Source: an uncultured bacterium
GTDB taxonomy: Bacteria > Cyanobacteriota > Vampirovibrionia > Gastranaerophilales > Gastranaerophilaceae
DNA: 64,000 nucleotides
Direction of reading: 5' to 3'
NCBI GenBank assembly: GCA_949284715.1
Contig: CASDWH010000042.1
Span: 17,700 to 81,699, forward strand
Shown here: piece after piece, positions 8,301 to 17,771 of the stretch
Position numbering within the stretch: position 1 is the stretch's first letter
Layout: every line of letters begins with the position of its first letter
Position numbers and translations under genes: made by a program
Notes under the pieces: generated by a model
What the model saw: the letters and a program-made list of their open reading frames with translations, nothing else
Databases searched by the model: none
Told to the model about the DNA's origin: nothing

Positions 8301-10946
8301 ATGACTACAAAAACAAAAAAAACAGTTGAAAAGTTGGAAGAAACTTTGAATCAACCTACTGTTGTTGAAACTGTTGAGCAGCTCGAAGGATTGATTTCCA
8401 GAGTAAGAAGAGCTCAAAAAATCTTTTCTACTTTCTCTCAAGAAAAAGTAGATGCAATATTTAAAGCAGCAGCAACCGCTGCCGACAAAGCACGTATTCC
8501 TCTTGCAAGAATGGCTGTTGAAGAAACAGGCATGGGTGTTATGGAAGATAAAATTATTAAAAACCACTTTGCATCAGAATACATTTACAACAAACACAAA
8601 GAAGCAAAAACCTGTGGTATAATAAGAGAAGATAAAACCAACGGTATTAAAATTGTTGCAGAACCTTTAGGCGTTCTTGCAGGTATTGTTCCTACAACAA
8701 ACCCGACTTCTACAGCGATTTTCAAATCATTAATTTCATTAAAAACAAGAAACGGGATTATTTTCTCACCCCACCCGAGAGCGAAAAAATCAACTATTGC
8801 AGCCGCAAAATTAGTTCTTGACGCAGCAGTTGCAGCAGGCGCTCCGGCTGATATTATCGGTTGGATTGATGTTCCGTCTGTTGAACTTTCAGCAGCTTTG
8901 ATGAAACACCCTCACGTTGATTGTATTTTAGCAACCGGCGGGCCTGGTATGGTTATGGCAGCATATTCATCAGGAAAACCGGCATTAGGTGTAGGCCCAG
9001 GTAATGTTCCTGCAATCATTGATGAAACCGCCGATATCTTAACCGCTGTTTCTTCAATTATTATGTCTAAAACTTTTGATAACGGTATGATTTGTGCTTC
9101 TGAACAATCAGTTATCATTGTTTCTGATGTATATGAACAAGTTAAAAAAGAATTCCAATACAGAGGCGCTTATGTATTAAGCAAAGAAGAAGCTGACAAA
9201 GTTGCCTCAATTATTCTTACACCGGCCGGCAGTGTTAACCCGAAAATAGTCGGTCAGCCTGCTCACACTATCGCAGAGCTTGCAGGTATTAAAGTTCCTG
9301 AAAATACAAAAGTTCTTATCGGTGAAGAAAAAGAAGTTGCGGTAGAAAATCCGTTTGCACACGAAAAACTTTCTCCGCTTCTTGCAATGTATAAAGCAAA
9401 GAACTTTGAAGATGCTGTAGAAAAGGCGCATGATCTTGTAATGTTAGGCGGCGCAGGCCACTCAGCAGCCCTTTATACAGATGCAAGAGTTCAGGATAGA
9501 ATAGATTACTTCGCAGAAAGAATTCCTACTTGCAGATTGTTAATTAATTCACCATCTTCACAAGGCGGTATCGGTGATTTATATAACTTCAAGCTTGAAC
9601 CGTCACTTACATTAGGCTGCGGCTCTTGGGGCGGTAACTCTGTAAGCGGTAACGTTGGTGTTGAAAACTTATTGAACTATAAAACAGTAGCTGAAAGGAG
9701 AGAAAATATGCTTTGGTTTAAGGTTCCGCCGAAAGTTTACTTCAAGAGAGGCGCTGTTGATTTAGCCCTTAAAGAACTTCAAGGCAGAAAACGTGCATTT
9801 ATTGTTACAGACCGTTTCTTATTCAATTCAGGTGCTGTATATAATATTACTAATGTACTTGATTCAATCGGTATTGATTATCAAATCTTCTTTGATGTAA
9901 AACCGGATCCAACCCTTTCTACTATCAATGAAGCAATGGCAATGATTAAACCGTATGAACCTGATATATTTATAGCATTAGGCGGCGGATCTCCGATGGA
10001 TGCTGCTAAGATTATGTGGTTAATGTATGAACAGCCTGATACAGTATTTGAAGATATATCAATGAGATTTATGGATATCAGAAAGAGAATCTGTCATATC
10101 CCTGAACTCGGTAAGAAAGCTACAATGGTTGCTATACCTACAACATCAGGTACAGGTTCAGAAGTTACACCGTTTGCAATTATTACTGATGATGAAACAC
10201 ACGTAAAATACGCAATTGCTGATTACGCCCTGACACCTAATATGGCTATTATTGATCCGAACTTTGTTGACGGTATGCCAAAAGGTTTAACTGCCGCATC
10301 AGGTATTGATGCTCTTGTTCACTCGATTGAAGCATACGTTTCATCTATGGCAACTAACTTTACAAACTCTAATGCTTTAGAAGCTTGTAAATTAGTATTC
10401 AAATACCTTGAACGTTCATATAAAGATGGAGCAAAAGACCCGATTGCAAGAGAAAAAATGCACTATGCCGCAACTATTGCAGGTATGGCATTTGCAAACG
10501 CATTCTTAGGACTCTGCCACTCTATGGCTCACAAACTGGGTGCTATGTTTAACGTTCCTCACGGTGTTGCAAACGCATTGTTAATCAGACAGGTAATTAA
10601 GTACAACTCTACTGATTGCCCGCACAAACAATGTATCTTCCCGCAATACAAATATCCGTCAGCAAAACTTAGATACAGTCAAATTGCTGATGAATTAGGT
10701 CTTGGCGGTAAAAATGAAGATGAAAAAGTTCAACTTCTTATCAATGCAATTGATAACCTGATGAGCAGTATTAATCTTCCTAAGTCAATTAAAGACTTCG
10801 GCGTAACAGAAGAAGACTTCTACGCTAAACTGGATAATATGGTTGAATTAGCATTTGATGACCAATGTACAGGTGCTAACCCGGCTTATCCTCTTATGGA
10901 AGATATTAAGAAAATCTACATCGACGCATTTAACGGTGTTGTGTAG
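8301..10946 (+). CDS. adhE: Bifunctional acetaldehyde-CoA/alcohol dehydrogenase
   Basis: 881 residues, the normal AdhE length. Residues 1 to about 460 are the aldehyde dehydrogenase domain with the catalytic Cys in [10 protein letters not shown] (about C265). From about 470 follows the iron alcohol dehydrogenase domain, with the NAD loop [12 protein letters not shown] and the iron-binding region [13 protein letters not shown] and VPHGVANA. It reduces acetyl-CoA to ethanol with two NADH and regenerates NAD+ in fermentation; AdhE usually forms spirosomes. AGGAG precedes the ATG. It has its own promoter, a predicted Rex operator and a downstream terminator, so it is monocistronic. Confidence 0.97.
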   Translation: MTTKTKKTVEKLEETLNQPTVVETVEQLEGLISRVRRAQKIFSTFSQEKVDAIFKAAATAADKARIPLARMAVEETGMGVMEDKIIKNHFASEYIYNKHKEAKTCGIIREDKTNGIKIVAEPLGVLAGIVPTTNPTSTAIFKSLISLKTRNGIIFSPHPRAKKSTIAAAKLVLDAAVAAGAPADIIGWIDVPSVELSAALMKHPHVDCILATGGPGMVMAAYSSGKPALGVGPGNVPAIIDETADILTAVSSIIMSKTFDNGMICASEQSVIIVSDVYEQVKKEFQYRGAYVLSKEEADKVASIILTPAGSVNPKIVGQPAHTIAELAGIKVPENTKVLIGEEKEVAVENPFAHEKLSPLLAMYKAKNFEDAVEKAHDLVMLGGAGHSAALYTDARVQDRIDYFAERIPTCRLLINSPSSQGGIGDLYNFKLEPSLTLGCGSWGGNSVSGNVGVENLLNYKTVAERRENMLWFKVPPKVYFKRGAVDLALKELQGRKRAFIVTDRFLFNSGAVYNITNVLDSIGIDYQIFFDVKPDPTLSTINEAMAMIKPYEPDIFIALGGGSPMDAAKIMWLMYEQPDTVFEDISMRFMDIRKRICHIPELGKKATMVAIPTTSGTGSEVTPFAIITDDETHVKYAIADYALTPNMAIIDPNFVDGMPKGLTAASGIDALVHSIEAYVSSMATNFTNSNALEACKLVFKYLERSYKDGAKDPIAREKMHYAATIAGMAFANAFLGLCHSMAHKLGAMFNVPHGVANALLIRQVIKYNSTDCPHKQCIFPQYKYPSAKLRYSQIADELGLGGKNEDEKVQLLINAIDNLMSSINLPKSIKDFGVTEEDFYAKLDNMVELAFDDQCTGANPAYPLMEDIKKIYIDAFNGVV

Positions 10947-10964
10947 AAACTGTTATTTAACTGC

Positions 10965-10994
10965 GGCGGGGAGTTTTCCCCGCCCTTTTAATTT
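10965..10994 (+). terminator. Intrinsic terminator of adhE
   Basis: GGCGGGG (10965-10971) pairs with CCCCGCC (10978-10984) around a 6-base loop, followed by CTTTTAATTT. Very GC-rich stem for this AT-rich genome. Confidence 0.88.
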
Positions 10995-11023
10995 GTATAC
11001 TGACAGATACGGGGCGGTATAAT
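10993..11023 (+). promoter_or_regulatory. Possible promoter of rex
   Basis: TTGTAT (10993-10998) and a perfect TATAAT (11018-11023) with a 19-base spacer, longer than ideal. No Rex-like palindrome is seen here. Confidence 0.4.
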
Positions 11024-11063
11024 TACTTATTAGATAGCAAGTTTAATAATATAAAGGTGAGCG

Positions 11064-11678
11064 ATGACAAAAAAAATTTCTGATAAAACAATAAACAGAT
11101 TAACTTTATATCATTGTATTCTTACTGATTGTATAAGAAAAGGGATTGATAGTATTTCCTCTACGACAATAGCAGGTTTGCTGCGAATAGATGATTCTCA
11201 GGTAAGGAAAGATATAGCTATGCTTGATAATACCGGTAAATCCCGTGTGGGGTATGATGTAAAAGAATTGAAATCTGCTATTGAACATAACCTGGCATTT
11301 AGCAAGGTCAAAAATGTGTTTATTGTAGGGGCCGGAAACTTAGGATTTGCACTTGCTAAATATAATAATTTTTCAAATTACGGTCTGAATATTTTAGCGC
11401 TGTTTGATAATAATCCGCTAAAACATGATGTTGAAGTCGGCGGTAAAAAAGTTTATCCGATAGAAGATTTAAAGGGACAGGCAAAGAAAATGGATGTTGA
11501 TATCGCGATTCTTACTGTACCGTATAATGCGGCGCAGCAGGTAACAGATTATATGGTAGAGGCCGGAATTAAATATATCTGGAATTTTACGCCTGTCGTT
11601 CTTGCTGTTCCTGACGATGTTCAGGTGTGGAATGAAAATTTAATGGGGAATTTTCTCCAGTTTACGTATAGCAAATAA
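11064..11678 (+). CDS. rex: Redox-sensing transcriptional repressor Rex
   Basis: 204 residues. An N-terminal winged helix (about 1-80, with LRIDDSQVRKDIAML as the recognition region) is joined to a Rossmann domain with VFIVGAGNLGFALAKY (near 84-100). Rex binds DNA at low NADH/NAD+ and is released by NADH, switching on fermentative genes. AAAGGTGAG precedes the ATG. Placement between adhE and hydG, and a matching palindrome at the adhE start site, point to control of ethanol and hydrogen production here. Confidence 0.95.
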   Translation: MTKKISDKTINRLTLYHCILTDCIRKGIDSISSTTIAGLLRIDDSQVRKDIAMLDNTGKSRVGYDVKELKSAIEHNLAFSKVKNVFIVGAGNLGFALAKYNNFSNYGLNILALFDNNPLKHDVEVGGKKVYPIEDLKGQAKKMDVDIAILTVPYNAAQQVTDYMVEAGIKYIWNFTPVVLAVPDDVQVWNENLMGNFLQFTYSK

Positions 11679-11740
11679 TAAAATATAAAAATCTTTATGT
11701 GCTATTATGAAAGTATAGATTGGAGGGGCAGAAAGTAATT

Positions 11741-13156
11741 ATGTATAATCCTAAATCTTCAAAGGCAGAGGAATTTATTTCGCACGAAGAGATATTAGAT
11801 ACTCTAGACTGGGCAGAAAAGAATAAAAATGATGCGGAACTTGTTGATAAAGTTCTTGCAAAGGCGCGTTTGAGGAAGGGGCTGAATCATAGGGAGGCCT
11901 CGCTGCTGCTTGCCTGTGAACTTGAAGATAAAAATCAGGAACTGTATGCCCTTGCACGCGAAATTAAAGAAGATTACTACGGAAACAGGATTGTACTTTT
12001 TGCACCGCTCTATCTTTCAAATTACTGTGTAAACGGCTGTATTTACTGCCCATATCACAAGAAAAATACCCATATCCCGCGTAAAAAAATGACTCAGGAA
12101 GAAATTCGCCGCGAGGTTATTGCGCTTCAGGATATGGGGCATAAAAGACTTGCAATTGAATCAGGCGAAGATCCTGTTAATAACCCTATAGAGTATATTC
12201 TTGAATCTATTAAAACAATTTATGAAACAAAACATAAAAACGGCAGTATCAGACGTATAAATGTAAATATTGCAGCAACCACTGTTGAGAACTACAGACG
12301 GTTGAAAGAAGCGCAAATAGGTACGTATGTACTGTTTCAGGAAACGTATCATAAAGAGAGTTATGAAAGACTTCACCCGACCGGGCCGAAACATAATTAT
12401 GCCTACCATACAGAAGCAATGGACAGGGCTATGCAGGGCGGAATTGATGATGTAAGCCTTGGAGTATTGTTCGGACTGGAACGCTATAAGTATGAATTTG
12501 CAGGATTATTGATGCATGCAGAACACCTTGAGGCAGTATACGGTGTCGGGCCGCACGCGATAAGTGTTCCAAGAATTAAAAAGGCTGATGATATTGACCC
12601 GTCTGCATTTGAAAACGGAATAAATGACGATACCTTTGCCAAAATAGTTGCCTGTATAAGGGTTTCAACTCCATATACTGGAATGATTATATCAACTAGA
12701 GAGAGTCAAAAATGCCGCGAAAGAGTCCTGGAGCTTGGTGTTTCGCAGATAAGCGGCGGTTCAAGAACGAGTGTCGGCGGGTATACGGAAGAAAAATATG
12801 AGGAAGAAACCTCACAGTTTGATATTAGCGACAGAAGGTCACTGGATGAGGTTGTCGCGTGGCTGCTTAAATTAGGCCATATCCCGAGTTTTTGTACAGC
12901 CTGCTATTCTTCTCATAGAACAGGAGAAAGCTTTATGGCCGTCTGTAAGAATGAGCAGATACATAACTTCTGCACCCCAAACGGGTTAATGACTTTAAAA
13001 GAATATTTATTGGATTATGCGTCGCCTGAAACTAAAAAGCTGGGATTTGAGGCAATTGACAGAGAGCTGGCAAAATTCCCTGAGGGGGCGATGAAGGATA
13101 CGCTTCTGAAAAATCTCGATTTAATTTCTCAGGGCGGTAGAAATTACAAGTTCTAA
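11741..13156 (+). CDS. hydG: [FeFe]-hydrogenase H-cluster radical SAM maturase HydG
   Basis: 471 residues from the ATG at 11741, the standard HydG length; a TTG at 11720 is in frame but lies inside the GGAGGGG ribosome site. The radical SAM cysteines are C96, C100 and C103 (CVNGCIYC). The auxiliary cluster that makes the Fe(CO)2CN synthon is bound by C385, C388 and C411 (CTAC...FC, a CX2CX22C pattern). HydG cleaves tyrosine to supply CO and cyanide for the H-cluster. hydE and hydF are not in the window; a target hydrogenase is at about 36.9 kb. Confidence 0.96.
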   Translation: MYNPKSSKAEEFISHEEILDTLDWAEKNKNDAELVDKVLAKARLRKGLNHREASLLLACELEDKNQELYALAREIKEDYYGNRIVLFAPLYLSNYCVNGCIYCPYHKKNTHIPRKKMTQEEIRREVIALQDMGHKRLAIESGEDPVNNPIEYILESIKTIYETKHKNGSIRRINVNIAATTVENYRRLKEAQIGTYVLFQETYHKESYERLHPTGPKHNYAYHTEAMDRAMQGGIDDVSLGVLFGLERYKYEFAGLLMHAEHLEAVYGVGPHAISVPRIKKADDIDPSAFENGINDDTFAKIVACIRVSTPYTGMIISTRESQKCRERVLELGVSQISGGSRTSVGGYTEEKYEEETSQFDISDRRSLDEVVAWLLKLGHIPSFCTACYSSHRTGESFMAVCKNEQIHNFCTPNGLMTLKEYLLDYASPETKKLGFEAIDRELAKFPEGAMKDTLLKNLDLISQGGRNYKF

Positions 13157-13187
13157 AATTATACAATAATTGTAATATAATTTAACA

Positions 13188-13203
13188 ATGTAACGAAATG
13201 TAA
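13188..13203 (+). promoter_or_regulatory. ATGTAA-N4-ATGTAA direct repeat upstream of the prepilin gene
   Basis: Two copies of ATGTAA start at 13188 and 13198, a 10-bp period, just before the predicted -35 box. This is a weaker version of the TTGTAA repeats in front of the flagellin genes. Confidence 0.3.
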
Positions 13204-13211
13204 ATATGAGT

Positions 13212-13239
13212 TTGCAGCAGGCTCAAACTAAGTTATAAT
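13212..13239 (+). promoter_or_regulatory. Probable promoter of the prepilin gene
   Basis: TTGCAG (13212-13217), 16-base spacer, TATAAT (13234-13239). The predicted leader then begins almost directly with the TATGA tandem repeat. Confidence 0.5.
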
Positions 13240-13245
13240 GCCCTA

Positions 13246-13270
13246 TATGATATGATATGATATGATATGG
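13246..13270 (+). repeat. Five-unit TATGA tandem repeat in the prepilin leader
   Basis: Four perfect TATGA units followed by TATGG, 25 bases in all, just after the predicted -10 box and about 85 bases before the coding start. Such pentanucleotide tracts can slip during replication. Confidence 0.9.
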
Positions 13271-13356
13271 TGGGGGAGTCTAAAGTTTTGTTTTAGTGTG
13301 CCGTAAAGAATACTATGTGCCAAGAAATTAGTATTTAAAAATTTAGAGAGGTAAAC

Positions 13357-14133
13357 ATGAAAAAACAAAACGGTTTTACGCTCGTTGAAATTCTTATTTC
13401 TCTTGCATTGGTTGGTGTCTTGAGTGTCGTTGCAATTCAAACACTCAGGACAAGAGATATGAGTGAAGAATTTACGGCTAAGCGTGACAAAGCAGCGATG
13501 AACATTGAAGGTGTTATTCATCAGGCTATGTTTGAGCAAAAAAGAGAAGAACTGGGGTCTGTCGGGGATATACAGGGGTTTATTAATGAAAAACTTCAAG
13601 CCGGCAGCGGGGATGGTTATAGTCTTATGCGTGACGGTACTGCATATTCTTTTTCGTCAAACGGCGATGGTGATTATGCCGGGGAATTGACATTGGACGT
13701 AAATGGAAGTATTGCGCCCAATGTAGCAGGGGAAGATATATATAAGTATAAGATAAATAGCAGAGGTAATTTGATTCTGGCAAATAATACAGAGTCTGAT
13801 AATACTCCTCCGGCAGATGATACAGGCAATGGCGGCGCTTCTGACGCCGGCGGAGAAGATACTGAACAGCAGCCGGATAATGAAGGTGGAAACCCTGATA
13901 ACAATATGCCGCCGCCGGGAGTTTTACCGCCAATATCGGTAGGGTATGAGAGCGGTACACCTGAAAAAGTAAATGAAGATAATTGTAATAAAAAAGGCGG
14001 TTTCTTCACTTACAATAGTACTGGTAATGCTTATTGTATTATTGCTTCTGTTGAAGGGTATGATTTATCAAAAGAGCAAATTGAAGAGCTTTATGGTGAT
14101 TGGGTATTTAATCCTCCTGAAAACGATAAATAA
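13357..14133 (+). CDS. Type IV prepilin-like (pseudopilin) protein
   Basis: 258 residues. The N-terminus MKKQNGFTLVEILISLALVG is a textbook prepilin leader: short basic peptide, cleavage between G6 and F7, Glu at mature position 5 and a roughly 20-residue hydrophobic helix. Residues about 145-200 are an Asp/Gly/Pro-rich low-complexity linker, and two Cys near 209 and 224 could form a disulfide as in many minor pilins. AGAGAGG precedes the ATG. No pilus assembly genes adjoin it, so the machinery must lie elsewhere; minor pilin, pseudopilin and competence pilin are all possible. Confidence 0.82.
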   Translation: MKKQNGFTLVEILISLALVGVLSVVAIQTLRTRDMSEEFTAKRDKAAMNIEGVIHQAMFEQKREELGSVGDIQGFINEKLQAGSGDGYSLMRDGTAYSFSSNGDGDYAGELTLDVNGSIAPNVAGEDIYKYKINSRGNLILANNTESDNTPPADDTGNGGASDAGGEDTEQQPDNEGGNPDNNMPPPGVLPPISVGYESGTPEKVNEDNCNKKGGFFTYNSTGNAYCIIASVEGYDLSKEQIEELYGDWVFNPPENDK

Positions 14134-14139
14134 TCATTC

Positions 14140-14170
14140 TTAAGAGCAATGCCTGCGGTGTTGCTCTTAA
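14140..14170. terminator. Bidirectional terminator between the prepilin gene and the zinc-ribbon gene
   Basis: TTAAGAGCAA (14140-14149) and TTGCTCTTAA (14161-14170) form a perfect 10-bp stem with an 11-base loop. Its right arm includes the stop codon of the minus-strand gene. No long T-run, so efficiency is uncertain. Confidence 0.55.
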
Positions 14171-14484
14171 TTATTTACCCCTTTTTCATTTTGCTTAATG
14201 TATTCGCACTCTGCTTCAAGCCGTTTATCTTCCATTGCATCAATGAATTGCTGGATATTTTTGAGGCTGCCGAGTTCAAACCCTGTTTCCGCAAGGAGTA
14301 CACAGTCGTTGCAGAGCCGGTATTCATTATATTGTATAGAGCCGGCAAGACATTTATATCCGCCGCAGCCATCGCATACAAAAAACTCGTTAACAATATC
14401 AGGATTCTCTTCTATATCATCAAGCCGCATTTGTTCTGCAACCTGCTGCATTTCTTCAACAATTTCTTCTTTTGATTTTGGCAT
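14167..14484 (-). CDS. Small zinc-ribbon protein of unknown function
   Basis: 105 residues, mostly acidic helix, with one CxxC pair in FFVCDGCGGYKC and another in RLCNDCVLLAE, enough for a single zinc ribbon at about 35-63. No enzyme motif is visible. Its ATG overlaps the pdxJ stop by one base (TAATG), so it is probably co-translated with pdxJ. It could be a protein- or nucleic-acid-binding adaptor; I do not recognise the family. Confidence 0.7.
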   Translation of the reverse strand: MPKSKEEIVEEMQQVAEQMRLDDIEENPDIVNEFFVCDGCGGYKCLAGSIQYNEYRLCNDCVLLAETGFELGSLKNIQQFIDAMEDKRLEAECEYIKQNEKGVNN

Positions 14485-15194
14485 TATATAACTAACTCCT
14501 TCATCTCCATAACCGCTTGCTTTAATCCGACAAATACAGCTCTTGAAATTATACTATGGCCTATATTGAGTTCGTGAAGGTTAGGAATTTCTTTCATTCT
14601 TTTAACATTCTGATAGTTTAAACCATGCCCTGCATTGACTTTTAGCCCGAGATTTTGGGCAAAAACGGCGGCGCCTTTTAAATCTTCAAATGTTTGCTGC
14701 TCTTTTTCGCCGCCAAACTCTTCGGAATAACGGCCAGTGTGTAATTCTATAAATTGTGCGCCTGTTTTTGCGGCGGCGGATACCTGAGAAATATCGGGGT
14801 CAATAAAAAAGCTTACTTCAATTCCTGCGGCAAGCAGCGGTTTTACAAAACTGCAAGCTCTTTCAAGCTGCCCGTGGACATCCAGTCCGCCTTCTGTTGT
14901 TAATTCCTGTCTTTTTTCCGGAACAATACACACCGAATGCGGCATTATACGCATGGCAATACTTTTCATTTCGTCTGTCATGGCCATTTCCAGATTCAGA
15001 ACTGTACGCGGAAGTTTGCTTATGAGTTCTACATCCATATCATTAATATGACGTCTGTCTTCTCTCAGGTGGGTTGTAATACTGTTTGCACCTGCATCAT
15101 TACAAATCCTTGCCGCTTTTATAACATCCGGTTCAACTCCGCCTCTTGCATTCCTTAGGGTTGCAACGTGATCAATATTTACACCTAATAGCAT
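14484..15194 (-). CDS. pdxJ: Pyridoxine 5'-phosphate synthase
   Basis: 236 residues, standard length. The family starts are clear: LLGVNIDHVATLRNARGG at the N-terminus, TTHLREDRRHI near 40-50, ELHTGRYS near 150 and VNAGHGLNYQNV near 190. It condenses 1-deoxyxylulose-5-phosphate with 3-amino-2-oxopropyl phosphate to pyridoxine phosphate, so the organism uses the DXP-dependent vitamin B6 route. It lies 13 bases after the MurT-like gene, so those two and the zinc-ribbon gene probably form one operon. Confidence 0.96.
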   Translation of the reverse strand: MLLGVNIDHVATLRNARGGVEPDVIKAARICNDAGANSITTHLREDRRHINDMDVELISKLPRTVLNLEMAMTDEMKSIAMRIMPHSVCIVPEKRQELTTEGGLDVHGQLERACSFVKPLLAAGIEVSFFIDPDISQVSAAAKTGAQFIELHTGRYSEEFGGEKEQQTFEDLKGAAVFAQNLGLKVNAGHGLNYQNVKRMKEIPNLHELNIGHSIISRAVFVGLKQAVMEMKELVI

Positions 15195-15207
15195 TATTTA
15201 ACACCTC

Positions 15208-16521
15208 CTATAATTTCTTCCATAACTTATTTAACTCTAACAGAGCCGTGTATGTCGGAAGTATTGTAATATTATTTTCTGAAATAGTCAGGGTATAGTC
15301 AATAGCATTTTTAATATCCGGAATTACAATTATTTTTTCTTTGGGAAATCCTGTATATTTAAGCCGGACAGCCATATCTTCCGCCCTGCTTCCTGATACC
15401 ACAACAGGTTTTTGAACATCTTTTATCCGCTCAAAACCTGCATCCCAGAGCCATGAAACATCGCGCCCGTCTGCATAATTATCGTTTATTATTATTAACA
15501 AATTTGATTCAAGATTAAGACTTTTAATGACTTCGCTTGCGCCTGCCGGATTTTTTATTAATTGAATAAGGGTTTTGTGTCCATGGACATCTCTTAGTTC
15601 GCTTCTTCCAAATTCTGTTTTAAACTCGATTAGCGGCTGTTTAATATTTTCTATTCCTGCGGTTTTAAGAAGCGCAATCGCTGCAAGTGCGTTGTAAGCA
15701 TTAAACAGACCGACAAGCGGAACTTTATATTCTTCATCTTTGAGCTTTATTATCGAGTAATTTTTTTCAAGAGTAACTTCGGCTTCAAATTCAGGCTGCG
15801 GACGTTTAAAGCCGCAATCACAATAATAATGTCCTTGTTGTGCATAGAATTTTTTTGAATATTTTAAAGCCCTGCCGCATGGACAGTTAAAAATTTCTTC
15901 CGGAGCAGGCATTGCTTTTCCTCCGGTATTATCAACAATATTTTTTATCCCGTAAAAAACAATCTCTCCGCTTTGGTTTTTAAGGCTGGCAACCAAAGGG
16001 TCATCCGCATTTAGTATAAGCCGTACATCAGGAATAACGTTAATACCGTTTTGAATTTTTTGCTTGGTTGTGTCAAGTTCTCCGTAGCGGTCAAGCTGGT
16101 CGCGGAAAAGATTTGTTACTACAAGACAGTCTGCCGGAATAAATTTTGCGGTTTTTGCAAGATAAGCTTCGTCAGACTCTATTACGCAATTATCGTAATA
16201 TTTATCAGGTTCAAGTGATAGTGCAAATGTGTTCGCAATTCCTGTTATCATATTTGCACCCTTAGAGTTTGCAATTACGCTTCTTCCGTTTGCTCTCAGA
16301 ATATGGCTTATAATTCCGCTTGTGGTTGTTTTCCCGTTTGTGCCGGTAACCATTATTTTTTCTTTTCTGATTGATTTTACACCATCTGATAAAAAATCAG
16401 GATAATTTTTTAAAACAAGCGAGCCGATAAAAGAGGTTCCTTCCCCGGCATTGGTCAGCCTGATTAGTTTGTAAGCTGTTTTAGCAAGACATAAAGTTAT
16501 CAAGAGTTTAAGATTCCGCAT
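15208..16521 (-). CDS. murT: MurT-like Mur ligase (lipid II isoglutaminyl synthase subunit type)
   Basis: 437 residues from the ATG at 16521, which has GGGAGA 8 bases upstream; a longer reading frame to 16587 lacks a ribosome site. VTGTNGKTTTSG is the Mur-ligase ATP loop. Four cysteines in two pairs (CPCGR and CDCGF, near residues 210-237) form the zinc ribbon that marks MurT, and the C-terminal DUF1727 region follows. MurT works with the glutaminase GatD to amidate D-Glu in peptidoglycan lipid II, but no gatD adjoins it here; the next genes are pdxJ and a zinc-ribbon protein. The family is clear, the exact role less so. Confidence 0.85.
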   Translation of the reverse strand: MRNLKLLITLCLAKTAYKLIRLTNAGEGTSFIGSLVLKNYPDFLSDGVKSIRKEKIMVTGTNGKTTTSGIISHILRANGRSVIANSKGANMITGIANTFALSLEPDKYYDNCVIESDEAYLAKTAKFIPADCLVVTNLFRDQLDRYGELDTTKQKIQNGINVIPDVRLILNADDPLVASLKNQSGEIVFYGIKNIVDNTGGKAMPAPEEIFNCPCGRALKYSKKFYAQQGHYYCDCGFKRPQPEFEAEVTLEKNYSIIKLKDEEYKVPLVGLFNAYNALAAIALLKTAGIENIKQPLIEFKTEFGRSELRDVHGHKTLIQLIKNPAGASEVIKSLNLESNLLIIINDNYADGRDVSWLWDAGFERIKDVQKPVVVSGSRAEDMAVRLKYTGFPKEKIIVIPDIKNAIDYTLTISENNITILPTYTALLELNKLWKKL

Positions 16522-16598
16522 TAAAATATTCTCCCGAACGGTATTTATTTTTTTTGAAAAATAAAATATAATAGCATGGTAATACAAAGAAGGACAAT

Positions 16599-16955
16599 AT
16601 GATACTGTTTTTATTCACAATCGTGTTTTTAGCTGAATTAATTCTTACCGGCTTTATTCTAATAAAGCTTATAGATATGGATTTGGCAATAATAGAGTTT
16701 GATGAAAAACTTCAAGCAGAAAGAAGTATAGTTAAATACTCGATGTACTATCTAAAAGAAGTTACCGCTGCATATAAAGAACTTGTAGATGTTACATTCA
16801 AAAATTTTGATAAAAAGTATCGCCGCTTTGGTTTTAGCAGTCTAAAATCAACATTATTGTCATTATTTGTGCTTTTACTTCCCAAAACATACCGCCGGTT
16901 AATTGATTCCACAAAGCTGGGTTATAAAGTCGTCAGGTATTTATATAAAGCTTAA
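16599..16955 (+). CDS. Small membrane-anchored protein of unknown function
   Basis: 118 residues. A hydrophobic N-terminal helix (about 1-25) is followed by an amphipathic region and a second hydrophobic stretch near 86-96 (STLLSLFVLLLP). AAGGAC precedes the ATG. It opens a plus-strand group of small membrane proteins with YtxH- and DUF948-type partners, so a general envelope or stress role is plausible. No family recognised. Confidence 0.65.
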   Translation: MILFLFTIVFLAELILTGFILIKLIDMDLAIIEFDEKLQAERSIVKYSMYYLKEVTAAYKELVDVTFKNFDKKYRRFGFSSLKSTLLSLFVLLLPKTYRRLIDSTKLGYKVVRYLYKA

Positions 16956-16995
16956 TATATGTTATAATTGAAAAAAGAAAAGAGGAAAGAATATT

Positions 16996-17307
16996 ATGTG
17001 CAAAGAAAAATCATCATTCGGGTTTGGCATGGGGCTTATAGCTGGTGTTGTAGGCGGTATAATTGCAGGTATTTTGTATGCACCAAAACCCGGCGCAGAG
17101 TCACGCAAAATTCTTAAAGAATCAATTTGCGAGTTTATAGAAAAGAATTCTCCCGCTGTTTCAGAGGCAAAAAAGAATGCTATTGAATCTGTTGACTTAC
17201 TTCGTTATAAACTCGAAAGACAGTATAAAAAAATTAATGATAAGCTGAAGTCTATGAGAATGCAAAAAGCAAAACAGCTAGAAACAACTGATTATGATTT
17301 TAATTAG
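16996..17307 (+). CDS. YtxH domain protein
   Basis: 103 residues. The Gly/Ala-rich N-terminal helix followed by YAPKPGAESRKIL is the YtxH signature: a single membrane segment ending in APxxGxExR. The rest is helical and charged. YtxH proteins are small general-stress membrane proteins of unknown biochemical role. A second YtxH gene lies 465 bases downstream in the same cluster, divided from this one by a DUF948-like gene. AGAGGAAAG precedes the ATG. Confidence 0.82.
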   Translation: MCKEKSSFGFGMGLIAGVVGGIIAGILYAPKPGAESRKILKESICEFIEKNSPAVSEAKKNAIESVDLLRYKLERQYKKINDKLKSMRMQKAKQLETTDYDFN

Positions 17308-17318
17308 AAAGGAATATT

Positions 17319-17687
17319 ATGGATTTACAGCTAACACACGGTTTAGTATTTTTGACCTGGTCAAGTGCAGTAATGATTATCCTGATTGGGATTTTCGTTG
17401 TAAAAGTTCTGTTTGACCTTTCAAGACTTACAAATACGATGAATGATACTGCAAACATTGTTAAAAACGAAATCGAGCCGACTTTGAAGAACGTTAATGA
17501 AACAGTAGAAATTGTTTCAACAAGAGTAAAAGAGGCTAATAATATAGTTACAAATGTTGAAGGTAAAGTTAAAGAGGCAGCAAAAGAAGGTAAGAAACTT
17601 TTAAAAACCATAGGCGGCGGAATTTTTGCTCTTGGAAAGTTCGCATTTAGCGGTATTTCCGGGTATATAAAATCAAAAATTAAATAG
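17319..17687 (+). CDS. DUF948-like single-pass membrane protein
   Basis: 122 residues. One N-terminal membrane helix (about 12-32) is followed by a long amphipathic helix with VKNEIEPTLKNVNETVEIV, typical of DUF948 proteins that commonly adjoin YtxH genes. It begins 11 bases after the first YtxH gene with AAAGGA as ribosome site, so the two are co-transcribed. Role unknown; membrane-attached coiled-coil scaffold is a reasonable guess. Confidence 0.75.
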   Translation: MDLQLTHGLVFLTWSSAVMIILIGIFVVKVLFDLSRLTNTMNDTANIVKNEIEPTLKNVNETVEIVSTRVKEANNIVTNVEGKVKEAAKEGKKLLKTIGGGIFALGKFAFSGISGYIKSKIK

Positions 17688-17771
17688 TAAACTTTTTAAC
17701 TAGGCTTTTTGTTGAATTAAATTCTACAACAGGTCATTTATACTTTAGTAAAGAAAAGGAGAAAAATAACT

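Noticed and set aside
8277..8567. 96-codon minus-strand frame opposite the start of adhE
   Set aside because: Cys/Phe-rich translation is a typical antisense shadow of adhE.
11720..11740. TTG at 11720 as the hydG start
   Set aside because: It overlaps the GGAGGGG ribosome site of the ATG at 11741, which also gives the normal HydG length.
13161..13176. TACAATAATTGTA palindrome as a regulator site before the prepilin gene
   Set aside because: Short, AT-only palindromes are common by chance here, and it is not repeated elsewhere in the window.
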